DNA from: Adineta steineri
Lineage: Eukaryota; Rotifera; Eurotatoria; Adinetida; Adinetidae
NCBI GenBank assembly: GCA_905250115.1
Contig: CAJNOI010000100.1
Span: 159,896-223,895, forward strand
Reading direction: 5' to 3'
DNA length: 64,000 nucleotides
Positions 24,772-36,589 of this stretch are shown one piece after another. A program made the translations under genes and the position numbers. Numbering within the stretch: position 1 is the first letter of the stretch; each line of letters starts with the position of its first letter. The notes under the pieces are model-generated. The model was not told the origin of the DNA, did not search any database, and was given only the letters and a program-made list of their open reading frames with translations.

Positions 24772-25338
24772 AAATTTTTTTAAATTGTTCATGAATTTCT
24801 TTGAGTTCATCTCTATTAAGTTGGTTAAATCGTTCATAATTTAAATACAAGTTCTTCTCGTTGTAAATGAAATTTGACTGTTTATTATAATCAATATATT
24901 TTATCATTTCTTCATAAATAAATAAATGAACGTGTAAGTAGAATATTCACACACTCATGTTTACTCATTTACTAAAGTTTCTTTTTTTTCACATTGAATT
25001 TATTAATACCAAATTTATATCTTAGTTACAAATTATTATAATTAGCATAGTGATGATTTATTCAATATTTCATATTTTTAGCTGTCCTGAAGATATTCTG
25101 TAAATAGTATTTATATTTAAACTCGAATTAGAGAACTTATGCAATCTGAAAGTTTTTAGTTTATTCATAACTGTTTTTTACAATAAGGTCTTATTAGAAA
25201 AAAGAAAGTCAATTTTCTTTTTTAAATTGAAACGATAATTATAATTGAAATTTTATTTATTAATACAACAAATAAAAGATACAATAGCTAATACAAAGAT
25301 CAATCAATTAGTTCATTATATTAAGAAGCAATATAATT

Positions 25339-25847
25339 TTAAGAGATATGACCAGTTTCATGGTGTCTTTGTGTCAAATGATGTTCAAGTACAGGAATAA
25401 TAAAGGAACCAATTCTTAAAAAAAATAATAATATAAAAGTATCCAATTGTAAAAATATCATACCGATTCGGATCGTGAATATGATCCGCATAATAAACAT
25501 GTACATCTTTTCCTTGATGGTCGTCTAATAATGACTGACGATTAACACGTTTTTTATCAACATAAAAATGTGCATGCTAGAAGAAAATAAAAGAATTAAT
25601 ATAAATAAAGAAAAAGGAAATACTTCAGCAATATCATGTCCATACAGTCCACTTATAACTGTTGCCAATTGATCACTAAACATAAATTCACGATCGAGAA
25701 TCTCACAACGGTAGGCACCTATAGAAAAAAAAAGAACATATAATTCCTATTAGAAACACAAAGAATAAGCTTACTTTGTGTACTTCCTTTAACGACTCCG
25801 ATATGATGAATAGACGTTCCTTGATGTCCTTCAGGAATATGACTCAT
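25339..25847 (-). CDS. Small four-exon orphan protein
   Basis: Four tiny exons on the minus strand: 25847-25775, 25718-25624, 25576-25464 and 25414-25339, separated by introns of about 47-56 nt with GT-AG ends. Phases match throughout and give 118 aa ending at TAA 25339-25341. The protein is hydrophilic and unusually rich in His (SIHHIGVVKG, YGHDIA, HAHFYVDKKR, ADHIHDP, LEHHLTQRHHETGH), which hints at metal binding, but no known motif is recognised. There is no signal peptide or membrane segment. The four in-phase splice junctions argue strongly for a real gene. Function unknown. Confidence 0.65.
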
Positions 25848-27846
25848 CTAAATAATAATTAGAATTTGTATTATCAATAATAATTGTTATATTTACTATT
25901 TTGATTTTCAATGAGAGTTCAATATAAGAAAAAAATTCTTCTTTTTGTGTCAATTTTTTCTTACAGTATGTTTGTTAAATACACTATAGTAACCCGCTTT
26001 ACAATAGCAAGGAAGAAAGAAAAATTTTTTCTTTTTTCAATGTAGAAAGAAAGAAGAAAAAAATGAATTCCTTGGTGCATTTGTAGACTAAAGAAATATG
26101 ATGAACTTTATATAGAAGAAAAAAAGAACAGGAAATTTTTTTTTGTTTCTTCTAGTGATAATCATTTTTAACATTCACTCATAGCATGCATATTTTATTA
26201 AGAAAAATGAATTATAAATTAGTTTTTTAATCAGAATATCTTTCGATATTTAATAATAATTACAATCAAATCAAATCGGTCGATTATACGAAGATATAAG
26301 AAAAAAATCAAAATTCGAGTCGTTAGATGCTAATTTTTATCAACTATCGTATAGCTTTTTTTTATATAAAATTAAATACTAAAGCATTTCAATCTATTAG
26401 AGTCTTGAGATCAAATTTGCTGATTTTTTGCATTATTAAGTTAATATATCTCCGTGATCGAGGTCATCGATCAAGCATGTATGTACGCGATTCATGCTCG
26501 CAAGCGAAAAGATGATCGTGTACATATATGTTCAATGGATGACCGAGGTCACGCAGATAATGACGGATATAATCCGTCACAGTATGATATTTAGATATTC
26601 AGAAGTATATATTACTTAATTTTTCCTTGAGTACTGATAGTAAAAAAAATGGTTATCCTTCGTGATTGTTCTGTAATTATGAAGTTTGATCTCATTAATA
26701 TAAAAAAATTTTATTATCCTCATGATATGAGTATTAGTGAAGAATAAGTACATATTGATAGCCATGAAGATCCAATTTTAACTATCATATATTCCACTTG
26801 TCTCATATTTATTTATTTTATCGAACTTTAGATATGATCAAATTAACAACATAAAAAAATCAATGAATTAGATTCTTTGACTTTTAGCGACTTCTTATAA
26901 ATATTGAAAATGAATAAATTGAATTCATCAATCATTTTCTCAAGCTAATTTTTATCAGAATCACAAAACCTGAATACTACTTCAATCGACATTATGTATT
27001 CTTTCATATTCATATACGATTCACAATGTGTTTTTGTTGACGAAAATTTCCTTGAATTCTTATTTGCAATAAAAAGCGAAAAGTCGATGGCTTCATTCAA
27101 GTGTGCATATTATTACAAATGATAGTAAAGAAGTGTATGACAATGAGTCACATTATAAACAGTATATTGGATACATGAATTAGTGGTTATACAGTTGATA
27201 AGACATACTTCCTTTTCTAATGAAAATAGTTTTCGATAGATTATATAAATCGAAAAATATTATCTCACAATTGTTTTATTTTGAAAACAAATTAGCTGCT
27301 TTTACAATAACTGAAGTAGACCAAATGATGCTAGTAATTACGAGATAATCAAAAAAATGGTTTATTTTACGCTATATCAAATATTTATCATAAAACTCTG
27401 AAATAATAAATGTTTTTCAGTCGAATGTTAATGTTTAACTCGATGTAACCAACTGATTTCTATTCTCTTCTTTTCCATATAATGAAAGGAAAACGATGTG
27501 GAGAGATTAAGATAGAGGATCAAATGAGACTATGTATATGAGTGACATCTCACTGTATACAACATATATTAATCATATTCCAATTATTTTTACTGAATAA
27601 ACAAATTACATTCCATTTTTCCTCTTACCTCAGTAGTAAAAACAAAAACAAAATATTTAATGTAAAATGCGAGGAAAAACAAAAAAATAAGGCGAAGCGT
27701 TTATTCGACATGTGCAAAAAAATATGAATGGAGAAAGTAAATAGAAAAAAAAGAAACGAGCTACGGAGCATATTTTTTTTTCTTTTTATCGTGTCGAATA
27801 AAACTTAAATAGTACATTTTATTAAACAAAAAGTACTGTAAACAAA
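25848..27846. other. AT-rich intergenic region
   Basis: About 2 kb without a recognisable gene. Short frames at 26327-26515 and 27542-27727 have no family features. Around 26550-26580 a small inverted motif (tgacggatataatccgtca) could form a hairpin. Confidence 0.4.
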
Positions 27847-29254
27847 ATGCCGTCAAAAAAGTTCTTGATCAATCGAAATCAAAATCAAAAGTTTCGTATT
27901 AATGGTCTGCGACCATCGAGACGTCTACCACATAAAGCACACTTACGTCAATCGTTTAGTGATCATGTCGCTTATAGCCCTGATCAATTACCACCTAAAG
28001 CAGATCTACGAAATAATATGGCACCCATCGAAAATCAATCTCAAATTGGTAGTTGGTAAGAATGTTTCTTTCCATTCATAAAATTTACTTTTTGATTTTC
28101 TTCTGTTTCAGTTCAGAAATTGTTTGGCTGGTAAAATAAATACATTATATTTTGATTAATAAAAATATTTTATCATTAGGTGCTTATGAGTATTTATCAA
28201 AAAAAGAAAAGAATCATGATAATATCGTAAGTCGTTTGTTTATCTATTATAATGGCCGTGTTAAAGAAGATAGTAAGTCTGCTGTTACTGATTCAGGATG
28301 TACAATGACAAGTGCTATTGAAGCATTGGAAGAATCTGGTGTTTGTCTTGAATCAATTTGGCCATATGATATATCACAAGTGAACACACGTCCATCGGAT
28401 GACGCTTATCAAGCAGCAACAGGTCATAAAATTACTCAAGCAATGCAAGTTAATATTGATTTAAATGAAATGAAATCATGTTTAGCACAAGGTTTTCCAT
28501 TTGCATTCGGATTAAAACTTTATACATCATTTGATCAAGCAGCTAAAACTGGTGTTGTACCAATGCCAAATGATTCTGATCAAAATCGACAATCAGATGG
28601 AAGGTTAGTTTTTCAATTATTGAAATATTTGTTTGATATTTTTTCTTCAGTCATGCTCTGTTAGCAGTCGGTTATAGTGATCAATCACAATCATTTATTG
28701 TTCGAAATTCATGGGGAGAAGATTGGGTAAAGAGTTCTTTTTTTATAATTATATTTCAATTGTTAATATTTATTTTTCTAGGGAGATAAAGGTTATTGTT
28801 ATATTCCTTATGATTATCTATCAAATTCAGATTATTGTTTTGATGTTTGGACCATTCGAAAAGTTGAAACTGAGAATTTAGGTCAAGATCATTGGGATCA
28901 AGATGATTCAACTGATTATCGACAGATGGATGATGGAAGTAATAATGATGATGATCGTACAATTGAAGACGGTGACGATGATGATAATCAAGGTAATAAT
29001 GAAAATTTTAATTTTAAACATAGTTTTTTTTCTTCCGAAAATTAATTATGACAGAGACACATCTTTATGAATTACACATGAAAGCAAACATTTTTTTATT
29101 AGTAAACTACTTATCGTAACAATAGCGACTATTGTTTGTTTATTCGATTATATATTTGGAGTAGAATCAATTAGAAATATTAAATTTCTTCAATAAAAGT
29201 ACTTTACTGTTTATAATTTTTTTTTAAGGAGATAATTCCAATGATGACAATTGA
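27847..29254 (+). pseudogene. Papain-family (C1A) cysteine protease, one-base frameshift in a micro-exon
   Basis: Six exons: 27847-28055, 28112-28130, 28180-28603, 28651-28726, 28782-28992 and 29229-29254. Exon 1 ends QSQIGS plus the first two bases of the catalytic Cys codon. The 19-nt micro-exon supplies the third base, but it is one nucleotide too short to join exon 3 (GAYEYLSKK) in frame: exons 1+2 total 228 nt, whereas exon 3 needs a one-base carry. The downstream catalytic His (SHALLAVGYS) and Asn (FIVRNSWGEDWGDKGY) are intact. A long Asp/Asn-rich acidic tail follows. No signal peptide is evident. Everything else is open, so this is either a very recent pseudogene, an assembly or base-call error, or rescued by another splice choice. 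Bdelloids carry several proteases of this kind. Confidence 0.75.
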
Positions 29255-29645
29255 ACGGATCGTGACTGGAATGACAACAAAATAAAAAATTACTATTCAT
29301 TTTATAGAAATAGAAAACAAATCATCATTTACAATCCATTTAATTAACTTCTAATAATTGCTTATATGTATCGTAATCGTATAGAAACAAAAGCATTTTT
29401 CTCATATTTTATCCAATCTTGTCATATTCCGCTTTATTCTTTCTAATAAAAGTATGATTTTAGTTCGTATTTTAGGGTGTATGTTGTGGTACAAGTAAGA
29501 TCTACCCATCCTCTGTTAATTTTAATCGATGTAATAAAATCATTCATCGTGCTCATGTCAGTGAAACAGTAGGATATGCAAAAGTGACATATCACAGGTT
29601 ATTTAGTATTCAACTAATTCTTACAACTTCATTAGTTTATTATAA

Positions 29646-29697
29646 AGGATGTAGGTGTCAAGGGTGTATCCATCTCACACCTACACTCGCCCTCAAG
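29646..29697. repeat. Telomere-like head-to-head cassette 6
   Basis: ggatgtaggtgtcaagggtgt, then a short spacer and cacacctacactcgccctcaag. It lies between the protease and the channel gene and is more degenerate than the others. Confidence 0.55.
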
Positions 29698-29778
29698 ATG
29701 GTTTTTTCTCGTAGACTTGTTCGATATCTCGTATATTTTATTTAAAATAAATCGGTAATTAAGTATAAAGAGTTCTTA

Positions 29779-31287
29779 TTATATCTTTGTGAAATCTCGA
29801 TCATAAACAATTTTCTTTTGAACTGCTGGAAACGAATGATTATCAGCAGCTTTGCTTTTCTGAAGCATCAATGTTCGATATTGCTCATCTTTTTGTCTCA
29901 TTTGTTTACGATGTCTGAAAGGGACAAGAAAGAGCCATAGAATCATTGCAATATGAAGTAGAATAAAAAGACCAAAAAAAAGACCAAATGCTCCACGATC
30001 TAAATGTTCAATCCATGAATTCTTGGGCACACGAAAATCTGGGGTGCGTTCATATATAATTACAGCAATAATACTGTGCCAAATAGCATGCATAACAAGA
30101 TTAAATATACACAATATTCCATATTTGTCCAATGATGTTAAATAAGAGATTGTAGGCTAAACCAAAACAAAATCTAAGTCATTAGCAAAACCGTACTCCA
30201 CTTCTCTGGATAATAAAACTTACAAGTGATCTATTTACTGTCCAACGAAATGAAATTGACGTCAAAAGAAGTGTAGCTGCAACTTGAAGTCGATTTACTA
30301 TAGATCTGTTAATAAAAATACAATTTATGATATATAATTCTTATAAATAACTCACTGTAATGGTAGTCCAAAAGCACAAAATGATACAAGAGTGATCAAA
30401 AAAATAAGACAAAATCCATTCCAAAAGAAATATTGTGATTGACGAGCTTAAAAAGAAAATCTTATTATTTGTTTTTTTATATTTCTAATTGAATACAAAC
30501 CAACATGACAGGTAACTGTTACAACTGAACGTTTACGATCTTCTTTATTTTTATTATTAATTTGTTGATAATCTTCATCATCCTCTTCATCATCATCGTG
30601 ATCAATTCGAAAAATAAATTCATTAATATATCGTTGTTCTGTATCAATATGTTCATATAATGACCATTCTTGTTGATCAACAAATGCTTCTCGATTAACT
30701 CCACTAGGATGATGCAGATCAGGAATTAAAGTAACTTTATTATGAAATAACATTGAAGTAACTGATATCGATAAATCTTGAACATCGCTTGGAAAATGTT
30801 GTAATTCAAGTTTTTCCCAAAATAATCCTTTTATAATACGATGTTCACAAATATAGATTTGATGATCTTTAGAATTTATTTTTGCGCTATATTTTATTTG
30901 TTCTTTTAAATCACCTAAAGCATTTTCAATATATAATTGAGGATGCCAATAAGATCCATCATATTTATCTAATGAAATCGATCTTCCATTAATTAAACGT
31001 TCTTGATCAACAGTTGATATATTAGAAAAAAGTTTATCATATGGAACTAACCAACGAGATTCAATCGATGCATGTGCTTGATATTTTTCATTTAGTGTAT
31101 CAATTTCACCTAGATTAATATTAAATAAATTATGTTTAATATATTTCTTAAATACAATACCTATTCGAAGAAACACAAGGCGAACATGAACAATAGTCGT
31201 TTTGTCTGCTTGTAATGAAGTCATATTCGCAAAATAAAAAAAGAATCTATGTATATCGATGGTTAAGAAGATTTGATCGAATCTCAT
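29779..31287 (-). CDS. Cys-loop (pentameric ligand-gated) ion channel-like subunit
   Basis: Four exons on the minus strand: 31287-30501, 30446-30356, 30305-30224 and 30156-29779; introns of 50-67 nt; 445 aa. The extracellular half has DGSYWHPQLYIENALGDL and HFPSDVQDLSISVTS, the latter matching the segment with Phe-Pro-x-Asp before the Cys-loop region; the usual pair of loop cysteines is not evident. TM1 (NGFCLIFLITLVSFCAFGLPL), TM2 (VNRLQVAATLLLTSISFRW), the TM2-TM3 link PTISYLTSLDKYG and TM4 (FGLFFGLFILLHIAMILWLF) follow the family order. An acidic loop (DDDEEDDEDY) precedes TM1. It probably forms a membrane ion channel; ligand unknown. No signal peptide is visible, so a 5' exon may be missing from the model. 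Confidence 0.75.
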
Positions 31288-31776
31288 ATTCTTTTACTAA
31301 TCATTGATATCCGATATATATATAAATATATGTTGTTGATCTTTTCTGCGTAGGTGTGACGATTTACTGTTTTTATGTATGGATACATGTTGATAAGCAG
31401 TCAGTAAAAGAAATATCAATATTTTCAGTGTAATTTAATACAAAAAGAAATAAAATCTTTCTATTGACATGTGATGAATAATATAAGATGGATGTGTGGT
31501 TTATTTTTTCTTTACCTTTTTACTTTTTAAAACATGAAATTTTTTAAAACAGTCTTCTAATAGCTGATTTGTCATTTAATGTTATTCAACAATGAAAATG
31601 TTTTGCTGTAGGATGAAGAAATATTGATAGTTTTCATCAACCTTTTATTCATGAATAGTAAAAGACAAGGTGTAGATGCAATTTCAAGTGACATTCAGCA
31701 TTACTCATATTTTTCTAAAAAGAAACAGCCAAAGTTCTAGAATCATGAAATAATAAAAATAAATCAAAATGGTGCT

Positions 31777-32094
31777 CTACTGCTGAGCCAATATAGTCTC
31801 ATAATCTGGTAGTGAAACTGTATCATCAGGCTTTGATTTTATCAATTTTTCGATAAGTCGCATAACGGTGGGTCTAGCTACAAAGCTCAACGCGGCATTT
31901 CTGAACCTAATTCCCATATGGGTTTCCGGAGAGCGAATACGCGTAGTCCCCGGAAATATTTTCTGAGCTTTAGTAACATATAGACGCATTAGGGTTTTAT
32001 ATTGCTTGAACGCCTCCTTATGATCTCGATCACGTCCAATCTCGCCGGCAAGAATATAAGCGCCAACAAGGGCCAGAGTTGTCCCCATACCGAT
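31777..32094 (-). pseudogene. C-terminal fragment of an FAD-dependent monooxygenase
   Basis: The minus-strand frame reads IGMGTTLALVGAYILAGEI, the C-terminal FAD-binding segment (GMGTxLAxxDAxxLA-type) of group A flavin monooxygenases, then about 85 residues to a stop at 31777. Everything upstream of the motif, including the dinucleotide-binding GxGxxG domain, is missing. At the exact point of truncation the frame runs into CACACCCACACCC telomere-like repeat (32094-32147). Family members are common in bacteria and fungi, and bdelloids are known to have acquired such genes. Base composition is more GC-rich than its neighbours. Transfer origin is plausible but not proven here. Confidence 0.75.
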
Positions 32095-32147
32095 GAGGGT
32101 GAGGGTGTGGGTGTGGGTATGAGTGCGAGTCAAGAGAAGAATCACCC
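32094..32147. repeat. Telomere-like cassette 7, truncating the monooxygenase
   Basis: gagggtgagggtgtgggtgtgggtatgagtg, then a short spacer and caccc. The G-rich side abuts the broken monooxygenase; the other side leads into a LINE ORF1 remnant. Confidence 0.75.
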
Positions 32148-32159
32148 ATTTACAGCTAC

Positions 32160-32560
32160 AAACAGAAGAAATGAAAGATCTAATAAATGGGAAAAGTCGT
32201 CATGTAAAAATTGATTTAACTACTCAAGGTGAATATATATAAATTCTAAACAGCGGGATTATAGGCATCAATGGAAAAATAATCGAAGTAGCTGAATTTC
32301 TTGCACATCCACGAATACTCATATGGGCAAAATGTAATACACCTGAACATTTGAACAAAGACTGTAAAAGCAAATTTGATGTACATCGTAGATACGAAAA
32401 CGACAAAAAAGAAGATGAATATACCGAATGCGATATCAAATGTCATCATTGCAGTGATCAACATGAATCAACAGTACTATTCGTTACTATTTCAAGAAAA
32501 CTACTTTTTATAGCGAGAATTCGATCAACACCAAACAACAAGATCACAAGAAGAAAACTT
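32160..32560 (+). pseudogene. LINE ORF1 (zinc-knuckle) remnant
   Basis: The plus-strand frame gives LINGKSRHVKIDLTT, a stop, then GIIGINGKIIEVAEFL and KCNTPEHLNKDC and IKCHHCSDQHES. This is the layout of the nucleic-acid-binding ORF1 of non-LTR retrotransposons, and is similar in style to the ORF1 at 57575-59305 (ICSKCMALGHFQKQC). The first zinc-knuckle Cys is lost and at least one in-frame stop is present. No ORF2 follows. It is a dead fragment starting right after telomere-like cassette 7. Confidence 0.55.
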
Positions 32561-33936
32561 TTTGAATATATCAGTTTTGAAAATCAACAGCTGTATGTTA
32601 ATAAAAAGATTACAATATTTCGCAGTTTTTTTTTATCAAAAGGTATTAATAACTACAAACACGCAGTATATGCACTTTTCGAAAACAAAACAAGATAAAA
32701 TCTATAAGAGTGTTAACAAATATCTTTTTTTAAAGACAATTAAAATTACACAATTTACGACGAAGCAAAATATAGATAATACTGTATTGTACTAGATTTT
32801 TATAATATTAACTTAAAATAATGTAGTTCTTGTCCTATTTATTACTATTGAATAAATTGTCAAGAAGACAGATATAAATTAAAAAAAGTAGATTCGTTGA
32901 TACATCTAACGATATATATGGATTAGTATTTTGACGACACCTAAGATTTACATGATTTATTTTAATTTTAATTGTTTTATTTAAAATAATATGAAGTGTG
33001 TGTGGACTAGCAATCCTCACTTTCGATGCCTTAGACGAAATATCGTCTCTGAGGCAAATGTTACAAAAAAAACTATATATATGTTAGTTTTAGCTATGAA
33101 ATAAAAATAGAGCCACAGAATTAAATTACAGAAAAAAAAGAGAAAAAGTAAGACAACACACAGAAATGGACAAATAAAGAAGAAACGAACAACAACAAAT
33201 TGATGAGAATGAATAGAGATCAGTTAGTAATATAGTACATGATCAAATAAAGGTAGTTTATGAGCATTAAGTAAGTTTAAGATTTTTTCATTTGTTCTTC
33301 CACGACTGACAGTTGATCTTTTTTCTTTCAGTAAAGTTCAATAAAAATCTGTATGATTTCGATAGTGCAGTTTATCACAAAAAATTGTGAGTCCTTCTAA
33401 CTTTTGTCTTGTAGACAAAGTTATATATTTGTGTAACAGATTCACATCCAAATAATTGATAAATATTGCAGACAAATCCGTAATTATAAGCTGCTACTAC
33501 GATGCAATATGTGTTTGTATTGTAACGAATTTAATGTTTTACATCGAAGATAAAATCGAAACTGTTATCATCAGTGTTTGTTGATGAATGTTCATGATAT
33601 CTTTTACTCTTATACCTAGATGTAGCAGAACATCCTGCTTTGACGTCACGAATAGATCTATCGATGCTAGGAATAGATATGATTTTTATTGCGCAAAACT
33701 CTTTGTGTTGCTTTTTGATGTCCATCAAGAACAATGGTAGCAAAGCATGGTTCTTTGAAATATATATAGTAGCCTTTTTTACCCCATTTTATAGTAAATA
33801 AATGACTAGTATCTGGGAATATATCGAGAAGCGTCGTCTATAAGTCTTGCTGATCCGAAGGAACATACTGAAGTTTTCGCATGCACAAAAATATCCGAGA
33901 CGCCTAAGAAACCATGTCTTTTAAAGATGAAAACTA
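32561..33936. other. Intergenic, with a possible degraded coding relic on the minus strand
   Basis: Mostly AT-rich DNA. On the minus strand between about 33800 and 33531, two overlapping frames (YFKEPCFATIVLDGHQKA, then after a frame change IPSIDRSIRDVKAGC) look like pieces of one decayed gene. No family can be named. Confidence 0.3.
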
Positions 33937-33993
33937 GGGTATGGGTGAACTCAAGATAAGAGGCCAAAGAGCTACACTCTCACACATTCTCGT
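33937..33993. repeat. Telomere-like head-to-head cassette 8 (weak)
   Basis: gggtatgggtg, a 26-bp spacer, then ctacactctcacacattctc. Degenerate compared with the others. Confidence 0.4.
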
Positions 33994-34195
33994 ATTATTA
34001 TTAGTAATACATGATTCATCGACTTGATTTGTACTGTTATATGCAACTTGTTTTTAGATGATTTTTTTGTCATATGTATGCAAATAAAATCCGAAATCTG
34101 AAAACGATAGAGGCAATTAAACATCTTTTTAACAAAATTTCATGTGACAAAATATCGATAAACTATTCATACTTACTGGCAAACTTTAATAGTTG

Positions 34196-34372
34196 TCAGT
34201 TACAAGTAGTACAATATATATCACTTTCGAATAAAAAATCAATTCCAACTCGTTCCCATAGTTTATGGCTTGTCTCTGGTAAACCATCATTTGAATGAAT
34301 ACTATTCAATAGAGTTAATAATTGATTTGTATTTGCTTTATCAAAATTAGCACCACAAATAAAATTAATTGA
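34196..34372 (-). pseudogene. Transposase-like N-terminal fragment
   Basis: The minus-strand frame contains LLTLLNSIHSNDGLPETSH, KLWERVGIDFLF and a Cys pair (IYCTTC). This pattern, helix, LP.T..LW, then a zinc-ribbon start, resembles the N-terminal region of a transposase-like family common in invertebrates; the match is from memory and approximate. It ends after the first Cys pair, and its upstream side abuts telomere-like cassette 9. Confidence 0.35.
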
Positions 34373-34405
34373 GAGTGGGTGTGGTCCTTCATTACTCACA
34401 CCCTC
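34370..34405. repeat. Telomere-like head-to-head cassette 9
   Basis: gagagtgggtgtgg, a spacer of about 9 bp, then ctcacaccctc. A further weak pair, ggtgaa...ttcacccacatc, lies at 34439-34470. Confidence 0.55.
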
Positions 34406-34662
34406 GTGGAATGCTCTTTAATCATGTTTTGAATTCAAGGTGAATGCCATTTGCTTATTCACCCACATCTAAAATATTATTCATACCTTGAAATGCATGA
34501 GAAATGAAATCCTCAATCCTTCGTATTGATTTGAGCTTTAAATTGATTTATTAAAAATAATAGTTTATTGAGTGAAAGTCTTTTAAGATAAAAATGAAAA
34601 TCAAGATTAAATATGTAGATATATGAATAGAATAGAATGATAGAAAAAAATGAATGAGTCAT

Positions 34663-35202
34663 TTATTCTGGTCGAGTACAGGCAGTGAGAAAAAGACGCA
34701 CATTACTTGCTGTTGGTTGAAGAGTACCTACATCAATACGAATGGTATATGAACCACTAGGTATTAGTGTATTTCCTGGTTGTACATAAGTAATTTTTTG
34801 CCATACTTGTTGAGGTGTGTTTGCTTGAGCAAGTACAACATTTTGAGGATTTTTCAGTTTGAGTGACACTTGATTACGAACAGTTTGTGCACTGGCTTCT
34901 GGCCACCATACAACTACATCCATTCTTTTCGATCCATATGAATCGCTTGCCGAATCAGTAACAAAGTTGTTTTCGATATACTGATTAGCAGATAATGTTT
35001 GCCACATGAATGTACATTGTCGCCAACCAAGTGAAATAAGACCTGCTCCAGTAGTATTTGTTACTTGTAAACCATTTGCTAATGTTAAAATCCATGAATA
35101 GATCAGACCAGGCTCAGGATTGGCAACACCATAACTCATAAGTTCTTTCTTGAGCATATATGCAGCACCGGTGACTATTGGTGTTGAAATTGACCCAAGA
35201 GA
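34663..35202 (-). pseudogene. Subtilisin-family (S8) protease, C-terminal fragment
   Basis: The minus-strand frame begins SISTPIVTGAAYMLKKEL, the serine active-site block (GTSxxTPxVxGxAA) of subtilases. About 170 residues of C-terminal beta-sandwich-like sequence follow (WWPEASAQTVRNQVSLKLK, SGSYTIRIDVG) to a stop at 34663. The catalytic Asp and His domains are absent. The break lies within the GTS of the active-site motif, and upstream DNA changes abruptly to the TCCGA-rich repeat at 35205. The remaining piece cannot be an active protease. Its composition is more balanced than the AT-rich host background. Confidence 0.7.
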
Positions 35203-35204
35203 AA

Positions 35205-35640
35205 GACACAGGATCGGAACCTACCAGGAGGGCTTCAACCCCGACAAAATCCGATGATCGGATCCTATCAGATACCATCCGCCACATTCCGACAACTTTC
35301 AGAAAATACCTACATAAAACGACAAACGAATTCATGAAGAACCGACAGAATCAATGTTATCGGAACCGGTACGTCCAGACAACTGTATCCGATCGAATCC
35401 GCCAGAAAACACATCGTTCTTCTGACCGATAAACAACGGTGACCATCGTATCCAACCGTATTTCAGACGATACTATACAACAAAATATCGCGCATTTCCT
35501 ACTACCGGAACCGATCGGACGCAATAAGAACACATCAATTTCATTCAACGGATTAATACGGAAACTGATACACAGCTCCCTCCGTACCCGACTACCGGAT
35601 ACATACCGTTCTGATAAGAACAGCAGAACAGACAACAGCC
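35205..35640. repeat. TCCGA/TCGGA-rich degenerate repeat, locus 2
   Basis: Dense copies of CCGATNGGA, TCCGANN and ACCGGT-like motifs without a clean period. The region is open in several frames on both strands because the motif seldom makes stops, so the apparent reading frames here should not be taken as genes. Confidence 0.65.
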
Positions 35641-35719
35641 AGTAAAATATCCATATATATCAGAAAAAACATCAACTAAATCTTATCCCAATACGCTTCC
35701 CGACCCTTTCCTCCGAACA

Positions 35720-36240
35720 ACATTTTCAAAGTTCTGAAATCAAAGTTAGCATGAGAGCTCATGTGACATTAAAAGAACTTGTGAAACATTCGAAAAAACC
35801 AATGCTCACAAAAATTATCACTCGATACGATTTTTATGATTTCTTTTTTTTAATTTAAATTTTCAAAGTTCTGAAATCAAAGTAAGCATGAGTGCTCATT
35901 CTCACATCTAGGCTAGTCGGCGGGACAAAGAAGATCTCACTGCTCGAATAGCCTGAAAGCAAAATATCGATACAATTTTTTGCTTTTTATATTTCAACTT
36001 TAGTTTTTCAAAGTTCGAAAATCAGTGTGAGCATCTTGTTTTTAGTATTGCTCACTCGGTTCGTACACATGCTCTTCGCCGATTCAACCTAGTATGTTGC
36101 TTCGACTGATATACGAATCGTAGTCGGCGTTCGTTTTTGTCTCGAAAATGCTCATGAAACTTTGTCCCATAACTCTATTTCGAAAGTGAGCATCTTGTGC
36201 TCACTTTGTCTTTTCACATGCCATTCTCTACCTCACTATA
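35720..36240. repeat. Imperfect tandem repeat of about 135-145 bp
   Basis: The block ttttcaaagttctgaaatca, followed by aagt.agcatgag.gctcat, occurs at about 35727, 35863 and (more diverged) 36006. Further GAGCATCTTG/TGCTCA motifs continue to 36240. Confidence 0.55.
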
Positions 36241-36508
36241 ATATTTCTCTGGGAATGAGATGGGAATCATATATAACAATCTTTGCTGGCTATCCTAGTT
36301 CTAGTGGAATTTTGTAACGGTAGTTGATTTTCAAAGTGGGATTCCTGTATTCACATTTGGTCAGTTTTCAGTATGGCTTCGATGATTTGATTCTAATCTA
36401 AGATTGCTCTTAGGAACGAGATAGGAACGATATCTTGAGATTTATTTTATTAAGAAAGTGTTTGTTTGGAGATTTTGAAGTCTCACATTGGTCAAAGTGA
36501 GTATCTTA

Positions 36509-36536
36509 GGTGTGGGTGAGGATGTGGGTGTAGAGG
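36509..36536 (+). repeat. Telomere-like G-rich tract, one-sided
   Basis: ggtgtgggtgaggatgtgggtg without a C-rich partner. Confidence 0.5.
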
Positions 36537-36589
36537 AACGGTCAATCAGTTACCCCAACTAACGCAGAGCGACGGATCATAAGTTGCTT

